This document shows, one piece after another, positions 9,689 to 19,372 of a stretch of 64,000 nt of DNA (its first letter is position 1; each line of letters begins with the position of its first letter). Source of the DNA: Pseudomonadota bacterium. Lineage in GTDB: Bacteria > Pseudomonadota > Alphaproteobacteria > Rhodobacterales > Rhodobacteraceae. The position numbers and the translations under genes were made by a program. Under the pieces are notes generated by a model. The model saw only the letters and a program-made list of their open reading frames with translations. It did no database searches and was not told the DNA's origin. The stretch is from contig CAUJIP010000123.1 in NCBI GenBank assembly GCA_963205235.1, positions 1 through 64,000 of the forward strand, read 5' to 3'.

Positions 9689-9689
9689 C

Positions 9690-11078
9690 ATGACCCACAA
9701 CAGCCCCTCCGGTTCAACCCCCGCCGAGGCCGAGGCCTTTCTGGCCGCCCATCCCGAGATTGAATCCTTCGATATCGTCTTGCATGATTCGAACGGAATT
9801 GGCCGGGGAAAGATCATCCGGCGCCATGAACTTTTGTCCATTTACAACAATGGACGGCATATGCCGATCTCGATCCTCGGCCTCGACATCTGCGGCGAGG
9901 ATGTGCATGAGACTGGCCTGATCTGGGACGAAGGCGACGGCGACCGCCGGGCCTGGCCCATTCCCGGTACGCTGGTTCCCCTTGCCGGGACCAATCCGCC
10001 GCGCGGCGAAGTGTTCATGTCGCTGTACAATCTGGATGGCAGCCAGATGAGCTCGGACCCGCGCCATGCCTTGCAGCGGCAGGTCGATGCGCTGGCGGCT
10101 GAGGGGCTTTATCCGGCGGGGGCGTTCGAGCTGGAATTCTTCCTGCTTGAGAATGACCGCGACGCCAAGGGCAAGATGGTGCCCGCGCGCGACGTGCTGG
10201 ACGGGCGGCGGAATTCAAAGACCGATGTCTATTCGGTCGACCAGTTGCACGGGATGCTGCCCCTGTTCAACGACATCTATGCCGGGGCCAAGGCGGCGGG
10301 GATCAAGGCGGAAACGCTGATCTCGGAATTCGCGCCGGGGCAATATGAACTGACTCTGCACTACCGCGAGAACGTGATGCAGGCGGCGGATGACCTGATG
10401 CGGCTGAAGCGGCTGGTCCGCATGCATGCGCGGCTGCACGGCCGGACCGCCTGTTTCATGGCCAAGCCGAATGAGGATTATGCGGGTTCGGGGATGCACT
10501 TCCACGTCTCGCTGCAGGATGGGAACGGCAAGAACACCTTTGTCGAAGCGGTCGAAGGCCAATGGAACGACCAGATCCGCCATGCGATCGGGGGCCTGCG
10601 CCAGACCATGGGCGAATCGATGCTGGTCTTTGCGCCACATGCGAATTCCTGGCGGCGGTTCGCGTCGCAAAGCTATGCGCCGGTTTCCCCGACCTGGGGC
10701 GTCAACAATCGCTCGGTCGCGCTGCGCATTCCGGCGGGCGATATCCGTGCCCGCAGGATCGAACATCGCCCGGCAGGGGTGGACGCGAACCCCTATCTGG
10801 TGGCGGCGACGGTACTGGCGGGCATCCGCCACGGGTTGAAGCACAAGATCGACCCCGGCCCGGAAGTGACCGGCAACGGCTATGACGCCAAGACCGACAT
10901 CGTGATGCCCGACGACTGGCGGTCGGCGATCAAGCTGGCGACGGCGTCGGGCTTCCTGAAGGACGCCCTGGGCGAGGACATGCACCGCACCTTCACCGCC
11001 GTGAAGGCGTCGGAATATGCCCGCGTGATGCGCACGGTCAGCGAGGTCGACTTCGACCTTTACCTGCACACGGTCTGA
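9690..11078 (+). CDS. Glutamine synthetase family protein (gamma-glutamyl ligase type)
   Basis: EIESFDIVLHDSNGIGRGKIIRR...GAFELEFFLLEND...MAKPNEDYAGSGMHFHVSLQDGNGKN...RIPAGDIRARRIEHRPAGVDANPYLVAATVLAG. Confidence 0.92.
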   Translation: MTHNSPSGSTPAEAEAFLAAHPEIESFDIVLHDSNGIGRGKIIRRHELLSIYNNGRHMPISILGLDICGEDVHETGLIWDEGDGDRRAWPIPGTLVPLAGTNPPRGEVFMSLYNLDGSQMSSDPRHALQRQVDALAAEGLYPAGAFELEFFLLENDRDAKGKMVPARDVLDGRRNSKTDVYSVDQLHGMLPLFNDIYAGAKAAGIKAETLISEFAPGQYELTLHYRENVMQAADDLMRLKRLVRMHARLHGRTACFMAKPNEDYAGSGMHFHVSLQDGNGKNTFVEAVEGQWNDQIRHAIGGLRQTMGESMLVFAPHANSWRRFASQSYAPVSPTWGVNNRSVALRIPAGDIRARRIEHRPAGVDANPYLVAATVLAGIRHGLKHKIDPGPEVTGNGYDAKTDIVMPDDWRSAIKLATASGFLKDALGEDMHRTFTAVKASEYARVMRTVSEVDFDLYLHTV

Positions 11079-11087
11079 CAAACGCAA

Positions 11088-11110
11088 GGGCGGGCCGAAA
11101 CCCGCCCTAC
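11088..11110 (-). repeat. REP-like palindrome with GTAG tag
   Basis: Plus strand ggGCGGGccgaaaCCCGCcCTAC; minus GTAG-GGCGGGTTTCGGCCCGCC. Confidence 0.65.
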
Positions 11111-11128
11111 AATCCCTGAAACTTCAGG

Positions 11129-11899
11129 TCAGATCGTCCCGGCCAGCTCTTCCATCTTGGCTTTCAACGTCAGGATCGGCGCGGGGTCGAAACCGACCGG
11201 AGCGGCGACATTCGGATCAGGCATCGACAGAATGACATCGTCCATCGCCATGCCCATTTCGGCCGCCCCGCCTGCGACATTGGGGTCAGAGTCGCCAAGC
11301 AGCAGGTCGATCTGCACCCGCGCCACCATCAGCATGGCCCAGGCGTCCTGATAATTGTTCACCTCGGTCGGACCGGAAACGTTGATCTCGGCGGCGATAG
11401 CCTCGGTCTGCGCGACGATCGAAAGGAGCAGGTCCCGGTTGGTCGGCTTCAGGCTGGACCTTGCCAGCATGATCCCGGTAATCACGGCCTGAAAATTCGC
11501 GGTAACCGTTGCCGCATCTCCGCCGCCTTCCAGCGTAAGCAGCAACGACTCCAGATCCGGCGCCCCGGCAGCGGCCAGCCCCGCCGCGATCCCCGGCAAG
11601 GTTTCGACGCGCGGGTGGGCGAAATGTGACCCGTCCGGGTTGGTCAGTCCGTCCTGCATGAACAGCATGCCCAGATTCAGATCGCTTTCGATCTTGGCCA
11701 GCGCGGCAAGGATACGGACGGTTTCCGGGTCGGTGGCCGCCGCCTGTGCCAGGATCAGGGCAGGTTCCACCTTGGGCTTCATCCGGTCGATCTGCGCGTG
11801 ACCGGTTGTCGCCAGACCAAGGCCCAGACAGACCCCAAACGTCACCGCGTTCCGCGCCGCCCGACCTGCCCCGCCAAAGGTAATTTTCCGAAGGATCAT
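11129..11899 (-). CDS. Secreted protein of unknown function (paralog A)
   Basis: Signal peptide (...GLGLATTGHAQ); extensive identity to ORF 12136-12912. Confidence 0.75.
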   Translation of the reverse strand: MILRKITFGGAGRAARNAVTFGVCLGLGLATTGHAQIDRMKPKVEPALILAQAAATDPETVRILAALAKIESDLNLGMLFMQDGLTNPDGSHFAHPRVETLPGIAAGLAAAGAPDLESLLLTLEGGGDAATVTANFQAVITGIMLARSSLKPTNRDLLLSIVAQTEAIAAEINVSGPTEVNNYQDAWAMLMVARVQIDLLLGDSDPNVAGGAAEMGMAMDDVILSMPDPNVAAPVGFDPAPILTLKAKMEELAGTI

Positions 11900-12135
11900 T
11901 GCACTTCTCTATGCTTCGTCACGGGTCAGGGCCACTTGCCCCGGACAGGGCCAAAGGGCGACCGCCCGTGGGTTGGATTTACTGGACACCAGGCTGAAAT
12001 GGCACAATCACCGGACGAGGCAAGCCAAGAGGGCCTTCCGTCTGGGTTGTGCAATATTGCCTGATCGCCTGCAGGGCAAGCCCCACCTGTGTCATGACAA
12101 CGGCTGATCACCCAAGATGCCCGCAGGAATGGCCA

Positions 12136-12912
12136 CTAGATGGTCCCTGCAAGCGCCTCCATCTTTTCCTTCAGGGCGTTGATCGGTGCCGGATCGAATT
12201 CGACCGGAGCCGCGACATTCGGGTCCGGCATCGACAGGATGACATCGTCCAGCGCCATCCCCATGTCAGTCGCCGCCTTCGCGATGGCCGGGTCGGAGTT
12301 GCCCATCAAAAGATCGACCTGCCCCCGTGCCACCATCAGCATAGCCCAAGCGTCCTGATAGTTGTTCACCTCGGTCGGGCCAGCGGCGTTGATCTCGCCG
12401 ACCACGGCCTCGGCCTGCGCGACGATCGACAACAGAAAGTCGCGGTCTGTCGGCTTCAGGGTGGATCGCGCCATGGCCAGCGCGGTGATCACCGCCTGAT
12501 AATTCGTTGTCACCGTCGCGGCATCGCCGCCGCCCTCAAGCGTGACCAGAAGCGGTTCGATATCGGCCACCCCGGCTGCGGCAAGCCCGTCCTTGATACC
12601 GGGAATCGTCTCGTTGCGCGGATGGGTGAAATGCGACCCTTCCGGGTTGGTCAGCCCATCGTGCATGAACAGCATGCCAAGTTGAAGGTCGCTTTCAACC
12701 TTGCCCAGCGCGGTCAGGAGGCGAACGGTTTCCGGATTTGTGGCGCTGGCCTCGGCAAGAATGACGACGGGTTGCACGGGGATCACGCTGCGCACCACTT
12801 GCGCGGACACCGGCGACGTCAGCGCAAAACTGGCACAAGCACCAATGGCTACGGCAATGTTCATCCCTTGAAAGAAGGAAACCGGGAACCAACGGCTACG
12901 GAAACTTGGCAT
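12136..12912 (-). CDS. Secreted protein of unknown function (paralog B)
   Basis: Signal peptide; shares SDLQLGMLFMHDGLTNPEGSHFTHPR, LEGGGDAATVTTNYQAVIT and PTEVNNYQDAWAMLMVARGQVDLL blocks with 11129-11899. Confidence 0.75.
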   Translation of the reverse strand: MPSFRSRWFPVSFFQGMNIAVAIGACASFALTSPVSAQVVRSVIPVQPVVILAEASATNPETVRLLTALGKVESDLQLGMLFMHDGLTNPEGSHFTHPRNETIPGIKDGLAAAGVADIEPLLVTLEGGGDAATVTTNYQAVITALAMARSTLKPTDRDFLLSIVAQAEAVVGEINAAGPTEVNNYQDAWAMLMVARGQVDLLMGNSDPAIAKAATDMGMALDDVILSMPDPNVAAPVEFDPAPINALKEKMEALAGTI

Positions 12913-13003
12913 CGACTTGTCCTTTCCTTGATATTCTCCGGCAACGCGCCAGTTGAATTGATCGCCTCATGGTTGCTCTTTTGATCATAAAAGAGGGATC
13001 AAT

Positions 13004-13172
13004 GTGGCGACAGTAGGGACGGTTTGCGACGTCACTGCATCACTGGTTTCTGGACGGATTTGGCTGGATGGTCTGGGCAGCGGCGGAAGTTGGTGTCATC
13101 ATGCTTGGCGCGGCGGCCAAGGGCTTTTGCCCGATCTACCGGCTGACGGGGATCAACACCTGCAGGATCTGA
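13004..13172 (+). pseudogene. Frameshifted or truncated DUF2892-like small membrane protein
   Basis: GTG start VATVGTV in one frame; second frame reads RFATSLHHWFLDGFGWMVWAAAEVGVIMLGAAAKGFCPIYRLTGINTCRI* with the DUF2892-type CPxY-x4-GINTC tail. Confidence 0.5.
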
Positions 13173-13179
13173 GGGCCAC

Positions 13180-13611
13180 ATGGAAACAGAGTTCACCCCC
13201 TGGGCGTCACTTGGGGGGGGCCTATTGATCGGCCTTGCCGCCACGCTTCTGATGGTGATGCACGGTCGCATCTTTGGCGCGACCGGCATTCTTGGCGGAT
13301 TGCTGCGGTTCAACGATCCGGGCGACTGGGCGGTGCGCGCGGCCCTGATTGTCGGCATGGCCGGGGGACCGCTGGTCTTTTGGCTGGCAACGGGCGCGAT
13401 GCCGGTGACCGACCTGCCGATCTCGAATCTGGCAGTGGCGGTTGGCGGGCTGATCGTTGGCGTCGGTGTCAGCTATGGCGGCGGCTGCACGTCGGGCCAT
13501 GGCGTCTGCGGTCTGGCACGGGGATCTTGGCGGTCGATGGTGGCAACGGCGACCTTCATGGCCACGGCGATCCTGACCGTGACCGTCATTCGCCACGTTG
13601 TGGGGGCCTAG
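13180..13611 (+). CDS. YeeE/YedE family sulfur-transport-like membrane protein (first)
   Basis: METEFTPWASLGGGLLIGLAATLLMVMHGRIFGATGILGGLL...VGVGVSYGGGCTSGHGVCGLARGSWRS. Confidence 0.88.
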   Translation: METEFTPWASLGGGLLIGLAATLLMVMHGRIFGATGILGGLLRFNDPGDWAVRAALIVGMAGGPLVFWLATGAMPVTDLPISNLAVAVGGLIVGVGVSYGGGCTSGHGVCGLARGSWRSMVATATFMATAILTVTVIRHVVGA

Positions 13612-13612
13612 G

Positions 13613-14044
13613 ATGCGCATCCTTTCCGCCATTGTCATTGGCCTGATCTTCGGGCTTGGCATCAGCATTTCGGGCATGGCAAACCCGGCCAAAGTCCTGA
13701 ACTTCTTTGATATATTCGGAACCTGGGACCCAAGCCTTGCCTTTGTCATGGCCGGAGCCCTGGCCGTGAACATCCCCGGCTACCGGCTGGCCTTCCGCCG
13801 CCCCGCCCCGGTGATCGAGCCAAGATTCCAGCTTCCCGACAAGCGGGTGATCGACCGCCGCCTTGTGCTCGGCTCGGCCACGTTCGGCATCGGCTGGGGC
13901 ATCGCGGGCTTTTGCCCCGGCGGGGCCTTGCCCGTCATCTCGACGCTGGAACCCGGCGTCCTGCTGTTTGTTGCCGCGCTGATCGTCGGGATGCTTGTGG
14001 CGCGGTTGCCAAGTACCTGGTTCCCATCCCGCGGCAAATCCTGA
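13613..14044 (+). CDS. YeeE/YedE family membrane protein (second)
   Basis: MRILSAIVIGLIFGLGISISGMANPAKVLNFFDIFGTWDPSLAFVMAGAL...GFGIGWGIAGFCPGGAL-type pattern. Confidence 0.88.
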   Translation: MRILSAIVIGLIFGLGISISGMANPAKVLNFFDIFGTWDPSLAFVMAGALAVNIPGYRLAFRRPAPVIEPRFQLPDKRVIDRRLVLGSATFGIGWGIAGFCPGGALPVISTLEPGVLLFVAALIVGMLVARLPSTWFPSRGKS

Positions 14045-14060
14045 ACCAACCGAGGTCACC

Positions 14061-14942
14061 ATGCCCATCAGCACCGATCTTTCCGTCAAACCCGAAGTCA
14101 CCGGCTTTTTCGACCCGGCGACCAACACGATCAGCTATGTCGTCAAGGACCCCGGTTCCACCGCTTGCGCCGTGGTCGATTCGGTCATGGACATCGACTA
14201 TGCGGCGGGCCGGATCACCTATGACCACGCCGACCAGATCATCGCCCATATCAAGGCGCAGGGGCTGCGGCTAGAGTGGCTGATCGAAACCCATGTCCAT
14301 GCAGACCACCTGTCCGGCGCACCCTATATCCAGAAAGCGCTTGGCGGCCAAATCGGCATCGGCCGCGGAATTACCGTGGTGCAGGACACGTTCGGCAAGG
14401 TCTTCAACGAGGGGACCGAGTTTCAGCGCGACGGGTCGCAGTTCGACCGGCTGTTTTCCGACGGCGACAGCTATCAGGTCGGCGGCATGACCTGTGTCGC
14501 GATGCACACCCCCGGCCACACGCCTGCCTGCATGACCCATGTGATGGGCGATGCCGCGTTTGTGGGCGATACGCTGTTCATGCCGGATGGCGGGTCCGCC
14601 CGCGCCGATTTCCCCGGCGGCGATGCGGGGCAGTTGTGGGACAGCATCCAGAAAGTCCTGGCCCTGCCCGACGAGATGCGGCTCTTCATGTGCCATGACT
14701 ACGGCCCGAACGGGCGCGAGATCCGTTGGGAAACGTCCGTGGCGGAAGAGAAGGCCCACAACATCCACATCGCCGGGAAAAGCCGGGATGAGTTCGTCTC
14801 CCTGCGCACCGCGCGTGATGCGACGCTGGCGATGCCAAAGCTGATCATCCCGTCGCTGCAAGTGAACATGCGCGGCGGCGACCTGCCCCCGGCGGATGAG
14901 GACGGCAAGCGGTTCTTGAAAGTGCCGATCAACGGCCTTTGA
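14061..14942 (+). CDS. MBL-fold metallohydrolase, persulfide dioxygenase/Blh-like
   Basis: IETHVHADHLSGAPYIQKALGGQIGIG...MHTPGHTPACMTHVMGDAAFVGDTLFMPDGGSARADFPGG; adjacent to YeeE/YedE pair. Confidence 0.9.
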   Translation: MPISTDLSVKPEVTGFFDPATNTISYVVKDPGSTACAVVDSVMDIDYAAGRITYDHADQIIAHIKAQGLRLEWLIETHVHADHLSGAPYIQKALGGQIGIGRGITVVQDTFGKVFNEGTEFQRDGSQFDRLFSDGDSYQVGGMTCVAMHTPGHTPACMTHVMGDAAFVGDTLFMPDGGSARADFPGGDAGQLWDSIQKVLALPDEMRLFMCHDYGPNGREIRWETSVAEEKAHNIHIAGKSRDEFVSLRTARDATLAMPKLIIPSLQVNMRGGDLPPADEDGKRFLKVPINGL

Positions 14943-14955
14943 CTTTGGTCGGAAA

Positions 14956-15372
14956 ACGCGCGGAGAGCCTGTAAGCCGGATTTTGTCCTGGGCCGAAACC
15001 CATGGATGACCATTCCTCTGCCAACCGTGTTGCCACGGCGGTCAAGCTGCCAACCCGGGCCTCTCGGGCGTTGGCGTCCCTGCGGGCGGTATCCTTTCGG
15101 ACCGGCCCCCGCGCGAGGCCCCTATTTGGCATTGCTCCGGGTGGGGCTTGCCGTGCCGGTCCTGTTGCCAGTCCCGCGGTGGGCTCTTACCCCACCGTTT
15201 CACCATCGCCTTGCCCTAGCGAAGGCGAACCTTCGTTCGTGGCAAGGCAGTCTCTTCTCTGTGGCGCTTTCCCTGGGGTTGCCCCCGCCGGGGGTTACCC
15301 GGCACCCTTGCCAACTGGAGTCCGGACTTTCCTCGGGTGTTGCCACCCGCGGCCATCCAGCCCTCCGCGCGA
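14956..15372 (-). ncRNA. rnpB: RNase P RNA, bacterial class A
   Basis: Minus strand contains GAGGAAAGTCCGGACTCC near the 5' end and GACAAAATCCGGCTTACAGGCTCTCC at the 3' end; ends pair via CGCGCGG/CCGCGCG-type helix; boundaries approximate. Confidence 0.93.
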
Positions 15373-15380
15373 GGGGTGAG

Positions 15381-16040
15381 TTAGGCGCGCAATGCCTCGC
15401 CGTCAACCGCAATCCGCCGCAACCCCGCCGCAAGCGCGCGGTCGGTATCATCCAGCGGCCCCTCCCCCCAAGGGCGAAACCGCAGGCGAAAGGCGGTCAG
15501 CAAGGTGTCGGTCGGGGCGTCAGGATAGCCAAAGGCGCGCAGGTCCGCCTGAAGGTCGCCGGGTTCAGCGGGCACCGGCCAGACCGTCAGCCCCTGCAAG
15601 GCCAGTCGCCGCCAGTCGAACCGCGCGCCGGGGTCGCCCTTGCGGTCAGGCGCCATGTCGCTGTGACCGATCACCGCCTTCGGTGACAAGGCGTGGCGGC
15701 CCAGAAGATCGGAGAGAAGCGCCTCAAGCGCCGCCATCTGCGGTTCGGCAAAGGGTTCGGACCCGGTATTCTGCAATTCGATCCCGATGGACCGGGAATT
15801 CACGTCGCCTTCACCGCCCCATTCGCCTGCCCCGGCATGCCAGGCGCGCATCGCCTCATCCACAAGGTGGAAGACGGTGCCATCCCGGTCGATCAGGTAA
15901 TGCGCCGAAACCTCTGGGCCGGGGTCGCACAGCCGCGCCAGCGCCTCGGCGGCACTGGCCATGGCCGTATAGTGAAGGACGATCAGGTCTACCCGCTTGC
16001 CCCGCCGGTCCCCGAAATTCGGCGACGGGTGCGCCCGCAT
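15381..16040 (-). CDS. N-acetylmuramoyl-L-alanine amidase (AmpD/AmiD-like)
   Basis: RVDLIVLHYTAM...VSAHYLIDRDGTVFHLVDEAMRAWHAG...SIGIELQNTG...VIGHSDMAPDRKGDPGARFDW. Confidence 0.92.
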   Translation of the reverse strand: MRAHPSPNFGDRRGKRVDLIVLHYTAMASAAEALARLCDPGPEVSAHYLIDRDGTVFHLVDEAMRAWHAGAGEWGGEGDVNSRSIGIELQNTGSEPFAEPQMAALEALLSDLLGRHALSPKAVIGHSDMAPDRKGDPGARFDWRRLALQGLTVWPVPAEPGDLQADLRAFGYPDAPTDTLLTAFRLRFRPWGEGPLDDTDRALAAGLRRIAVDGEALRA

Positions 16041-16055
16041 CGCTTCAGACCAACA

Positions 16056-16805
16056 TCACTGCAGCGCGGTGCGGAACGGACGCGGGTCCCACGAGCAGGC
16101 AAAGCCGTCGCCATCGGGGTCGACGCCCAGCCGGTCACGATCGGGCCCGCCTTTGGCAAGGAAATCCTGCTGCGCCTTGTCGGGCGAGGCGTATTTGGCA
16201 CAGGCCGAATCGGCGCTGCGCAGACCGATGCCGCTGCGCTTGTACATCTGGACCCCCGGCGCATGGGTGGTGGCCAGCGCGAACTCCACGATGTTCGGGC
16301 CAGTATCACCCGGACGGGCCGGCAGATCCTTCGGTTCCACGATAACATATTGCGACCGGTTGCGCGCAATGCGTTCAGCATCGCTTTCGATGGTTTCGCG
16401 CGATTTCACCGCTTCGAAATCCTGCTCGTCGGAAATGCCAAGGTTTGAAACCTCGCCACTTTCTTCCTTGATCCCGGCGGGCGCCCCCCCGCGCGGACGC
16501 GAGGAACTATCGGTCGCTTCGGGCAAGGCGGTGGGAAGTTCGGTTGGCAAAGGCCCGCTTGCAGGGACAGTCGAGCCATCGGCCCGGTCAATCGCCGCAG
16601 CGGCAGCGGCTGGATCGAAAGTGGCGGACGGCGGCGGAACCACCGCACCACCTGCCGGGGCAGGCTGCGCGCCCCTGATATAGGTGCCGTAATCGGTAAA
16701 GCCGACGCCCGATCCCGTACCGGTATTCGCGGCAGGGGTGCAGCCTGCAACAGCAAGCATCGCAAGCACCGCGCCAAGGGCGGAACCATGGTAGGAACGC
16801 ATCAT
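16056..16805 (-). CDS. Lipoprotein with excalibur-like C-terminal domain
   Basis: MMRSYHGSALGAVLAMLAVAGCTP lipobox; C-terminus CAKYASPDKAQQDFLAKGGPDRDRLGVDPDGDGFACSWDPRPF. Confidence 0.65.
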   Translation of the reverse strand: MMRSYHGSALGAVLAMLAVAGCTPAANTGTGSGVGFTDYGTYIRGAQPAPAGGAVVPPPSATFDPAAAAAAIDRADGSTVPASGPLPTELPTALPEATDSSSRPRGGAPAGIKEESGEVSNLGISDEQDFEAVKSRETIESDAERIARNRSQYVIVEPKDLPARPGDTGPNIVEFALATTHAPGVQMYKRSGIGLRSADSACAKYASPDKAQQDFLAKGGPDRDRLGVDPDGDGFACSWDPRPFRTALQ

Positions 16806-16823
16806 CACTGCCTCGACAGGGTT

Positions 16824-16868
16824 GTTTTGTGGCCCATTACCACCATTTTTCGGCTTTGGCCACAAAAC
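16824..16868. repeat. 11-bp perfect inverted repeat spanning the gatA stop codon
   Basis: GTTTTGTGGCC (16824-16834) and GGCCACAAAAC (16858-16868). Confidence 0.6.
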
Positions 16869-18318
16869 CCGCGCGGTCCTCAAGAACATGTGCGCATTTC
16901 AGCAACTCTGCCTCGTCCCATGGCCGACCGATCAGTTGCAGGCCAAGCGGCAGACCCTGCGCATCCAGACCCACAGGGACCGAGATTCCGGGCAGGCCCG
17001 CAAGGTTCACCGTCACCGTGAAGACGTCGTTCAGATACATCTGAATCGGATCAGCATCCGACATTTCCCCCAGCCCAAAGGCCGCTGACGGCGTAGCCGG
17101 CGTCAGGATCGCATCGACACCCGCAGCGAAGGCCTGTTCGAAGTCGCGCTTGATCAGCGCCCGCACCTTCCGCGCCCGGTTGTAATAGGCGTCATAGAAG
17201 CCCGCCGACAGCACATAGGTCCCGACCATGATCCGGCGCTGCACTTCCGGCCCAAAGCCTTCGGCGCGGGTCTTCTCATACATCTCGGTGATGCCGTCGC
17301 CCGCCGTCAGCTTGGCGCGGTGGCCATAACGGACGCCATCATAGCGGGCGAGGTTCGACGACGCTTCCGCCGGGGCGATCACGTAATAGGCCGGAAGCGC
17401 GTATTTCGTATGCGGAAGGCTGATGTCCCGCACTTCCGCGCCCGCATCGCGCATAATCGCGATGCCGTTCTGCCACAGCGCCTCGATCTCGGCGGGCATC
17501 CCGTCCATCCGGTATTCCTTGGGAATGCCGATGACCTTGCCGCGAATGTCGCCGGTCAAGGCCGCCTCGAAATCCGGCACCGGAATATCGGCGCTGGTCG
17601 AATCCTTCGGATCATGCCCGCACATCGTCTGCAGCATGATCGCCGCGTCGCGCACCGATTTCGTCATCGGTCCGGCCTGATCAAGGCTTGAGGCGAAGGC
17701 CACGATCCCCCAGCGGGAAACCCGCCCGTAGGTCGGCTTGATCCCCACGATCCCGGTAAAAGCCGCAGGCTGGCGGATCGACCCGCCGGTGTCCGTCCCC
17801 GTCGCCGCAAGGCACAGGTCCGCCGCCACTGCAGCCGCAGAGCCGCCCGAGGACCCCCCTGGTGTCAGCTGCACGTTCGACCCTTTGCGCCGCCACGGGC
17901 TGATGACATTGCCGTAGCAAGCTGTCTCATTCGACGAGCCCATGGCGAATTCGTCCATGTTCAACTTGCCCAGCATCACCGCACCCGCGCCGAACAGCTT
18001 GGTCGTGACGGTCGATTCGTATTCGGGCTTGAACCCCTTCAGGATGTTCGAGGCCGCCTGCGACGGCACCCCTTTGGTGCAGAACAGGTCCTTGATCCCC
18101 AACGGAATCCCGCACATCGACGGCGCATCGCCAGCCTTGATCCGCGAATCCGCCGCCCGCGCCTGCTCCAGCGCGATTTCCGGGGTCTTGTGGACGAAGG
18201 CGTTCAGATCGTCGCCCGCATCAATCGCCGTCAGGCAGGACATGGTCAGGTCGACCGCCGAAATCTCGCCCTTGCGCAGCGCATCCCGCGCCGCCGCGAT
18301 GGTCCAGGTATTGCTCAT
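16837..18318 (-). CDS. gatA: Asp-tRNA(Asn)/Glu-tRNA(Gln) amidotransferase subunit A
   Basis: 493 aa; [27 protein letters not shown]...[54 protein letters not shown]. Confidence 0.97.
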   Translation of the reverse strand: MSNTWTIAAARDALRKGEISAVDLTMSCLTAIDAGDDLNAFVHKTPEIALEQARAADSRIKAGDAPSMCGIPLGIKDLFCTKGVPSQAASNILKGFKPEYESTVTTKLFGAGAVMLGKLNMDEFAMGSSNETACYGNVISPWRRKGSNVQLTPGGSSGGSAAAVAADLCLAATGTDTGGSIRQPAAFTGIVGIKPTYGRVSRWGIVAFASSLDQAGPMTKSVRDAAIMLQTMCGHDPKDSTSADIPVPDFEAALTGDIRGKVIGIPKEYRMDGMPAEIEALWQNGIAIMRDAGAEVRDISLPHTKYALPAYYVIAPAEASSNLARYDGVRYGHRAKLTAGDGITEMYEKTRAEGFGPEVQRRIMVGTYVLSAGFYDAYYNRARKVRALIKRDFEQAFAAGVDAILTPATPSAAFGLGEMSDADPIQMYLNDVFTVTVNLAGLPGISVPVGLDAQGLPLGLQLIGRPWDEAELLKCAHVLEDRAGFVAKAEKWW

Positions 18319-18602
18319 TCCACCACCTTCGGCACTGCAAAGAAGCCTTCCCGCGCATCGGGAGCGTTCTTCAACACTTGGGCCTGGATGTTCCCATCCG
18401 TCACTTCATCAACCCGCCGCTTCAGACGCATCGGCGTGACCGAAGTCATCGGTTCGACCCCCGTCACATCGACTTCGTTCAACTGCTCCATGAAGCCAAG
18501 GATGCCCGAAAGCTGGCCAGCGAGCTTGGGCAGATCGGCCTCCTCGACCCTTATCCGGGCCAGCTTTGCCACCTTGCGGGCAGTGTCGATGTCGATGGCC
18601 AT
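18315..18602 (-). CDS. gatC: Asp-tRNA(Asn)/Glu-tRNA(Gln) amidotransferase subunit C
   Basis: [55 protein letters not shown]. Confidence 0.96.
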   Translation of the reverse strand: MAIDIDTARKVAKLARIRVEEADLPKLAGQLSGILGFMEQLNEVDVTGVEPMTSVTPMRLKRRVDEVTDGNIQAQVLKNAPDAREGFFAVPKVVE

Positions 18603-18631
18603 GGGCCCCTCCGTTCCGGGAATGACGCCGT

Positions 18632-19306
18632 TTAGCGCCCCGTCCCGTCCTTCGCAAGCGCGCGGGCGGGCAAGGTGGCATGGCGGGCCAGTGCCGCCAG
18701 CAAAAGCGCCGCCGAAGTCGCATTCACCAGATGCCAGACGCCATGCGTGCCCAGCGGCCAGACCGCACAAAGCCCACCGTCCAGAAAGCGGAACGGCAGG
18801 CCCAAAGCCAACACCGCCCCGGCCAAAGCAATCCGCCCGGCGGTGGCCGGATGCCGCGCCCGCAGGCCAAGTGCTGTGCCGATCAGGACCAGCATCAAGA
18901 GAAAGAACGTGTCTGACGGCCGTCCAAGCACCTGCTGGACCGCCGGATTGCCCCCAACCACATGGGTCAGAGCAACAACAGCCACCCCTCCGGCCAAGGC
19001 GCTGACAAAGCCCGCACCGGCCAGACGCCGCAGCATCAGTGCGCCCAGAAGCGTCAGGTAAAGCAGGTTCGCCCCCAGATCGATCCTTACCGTCACCCCC
19101 AAGGCAAACCCGTGCTGCACCGCCGAGGCCAGCCCGACCAGCCCCAGCGCCGCCGCCGCCAGCCGATCCGCCAATGCAGGCGCGCGACGAAAGGCGAACA
19201 GACCCACCGCAAGAAAGGCCAGCCCGGTCAGCATGTTGAACGGCTCGCCTCCAAAGCCGGGGACCAGCCGCTCACAATAGGCATCTACCGCGTCAAACCA
19301 GCCCAT
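18632..19306 (-). CDS. Ceramidase-domain-like integral membrane protein
   Basis: MGWFDAVDAYCERLVPGFGGEPFNMLTGLAFLAVG...GTHGVWHLVNATSAALLL. Confidence 0.7.
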   Translation of the reverse strand: MGWFDAVDAYCERLVPGFGGEPFNMLTGLAFLAVGLFAFRRAPALADRLAAAALGLVGLASAVQHGFALGVTVRIDLGANLLYLTLLGALMLRRLAGAGFVSALAGGVAVVALTHVVGGNPAVQQVLGRPSDTFFLLMLVLIGTALGLRARHPATAGRIALAGAVLALGLPFRFLDGGLCAVWPLGTHGVWHLVNATSAALLLAALARHATLPARALAKDGTGR

Positions 19307-19372
19307 TCCGCCCCTCCTGCTGCGCCCGGTCTATCCGCCCAGCTCCCTGCCAGCAAGAACTGGACAAGGGGC

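Noticed and set aside
15002-15686. Plus-strand ORFs of 125 and 226 aa
   Set aside because: They lie over rnpB and antisense to the amidase gene; no protein-like character.
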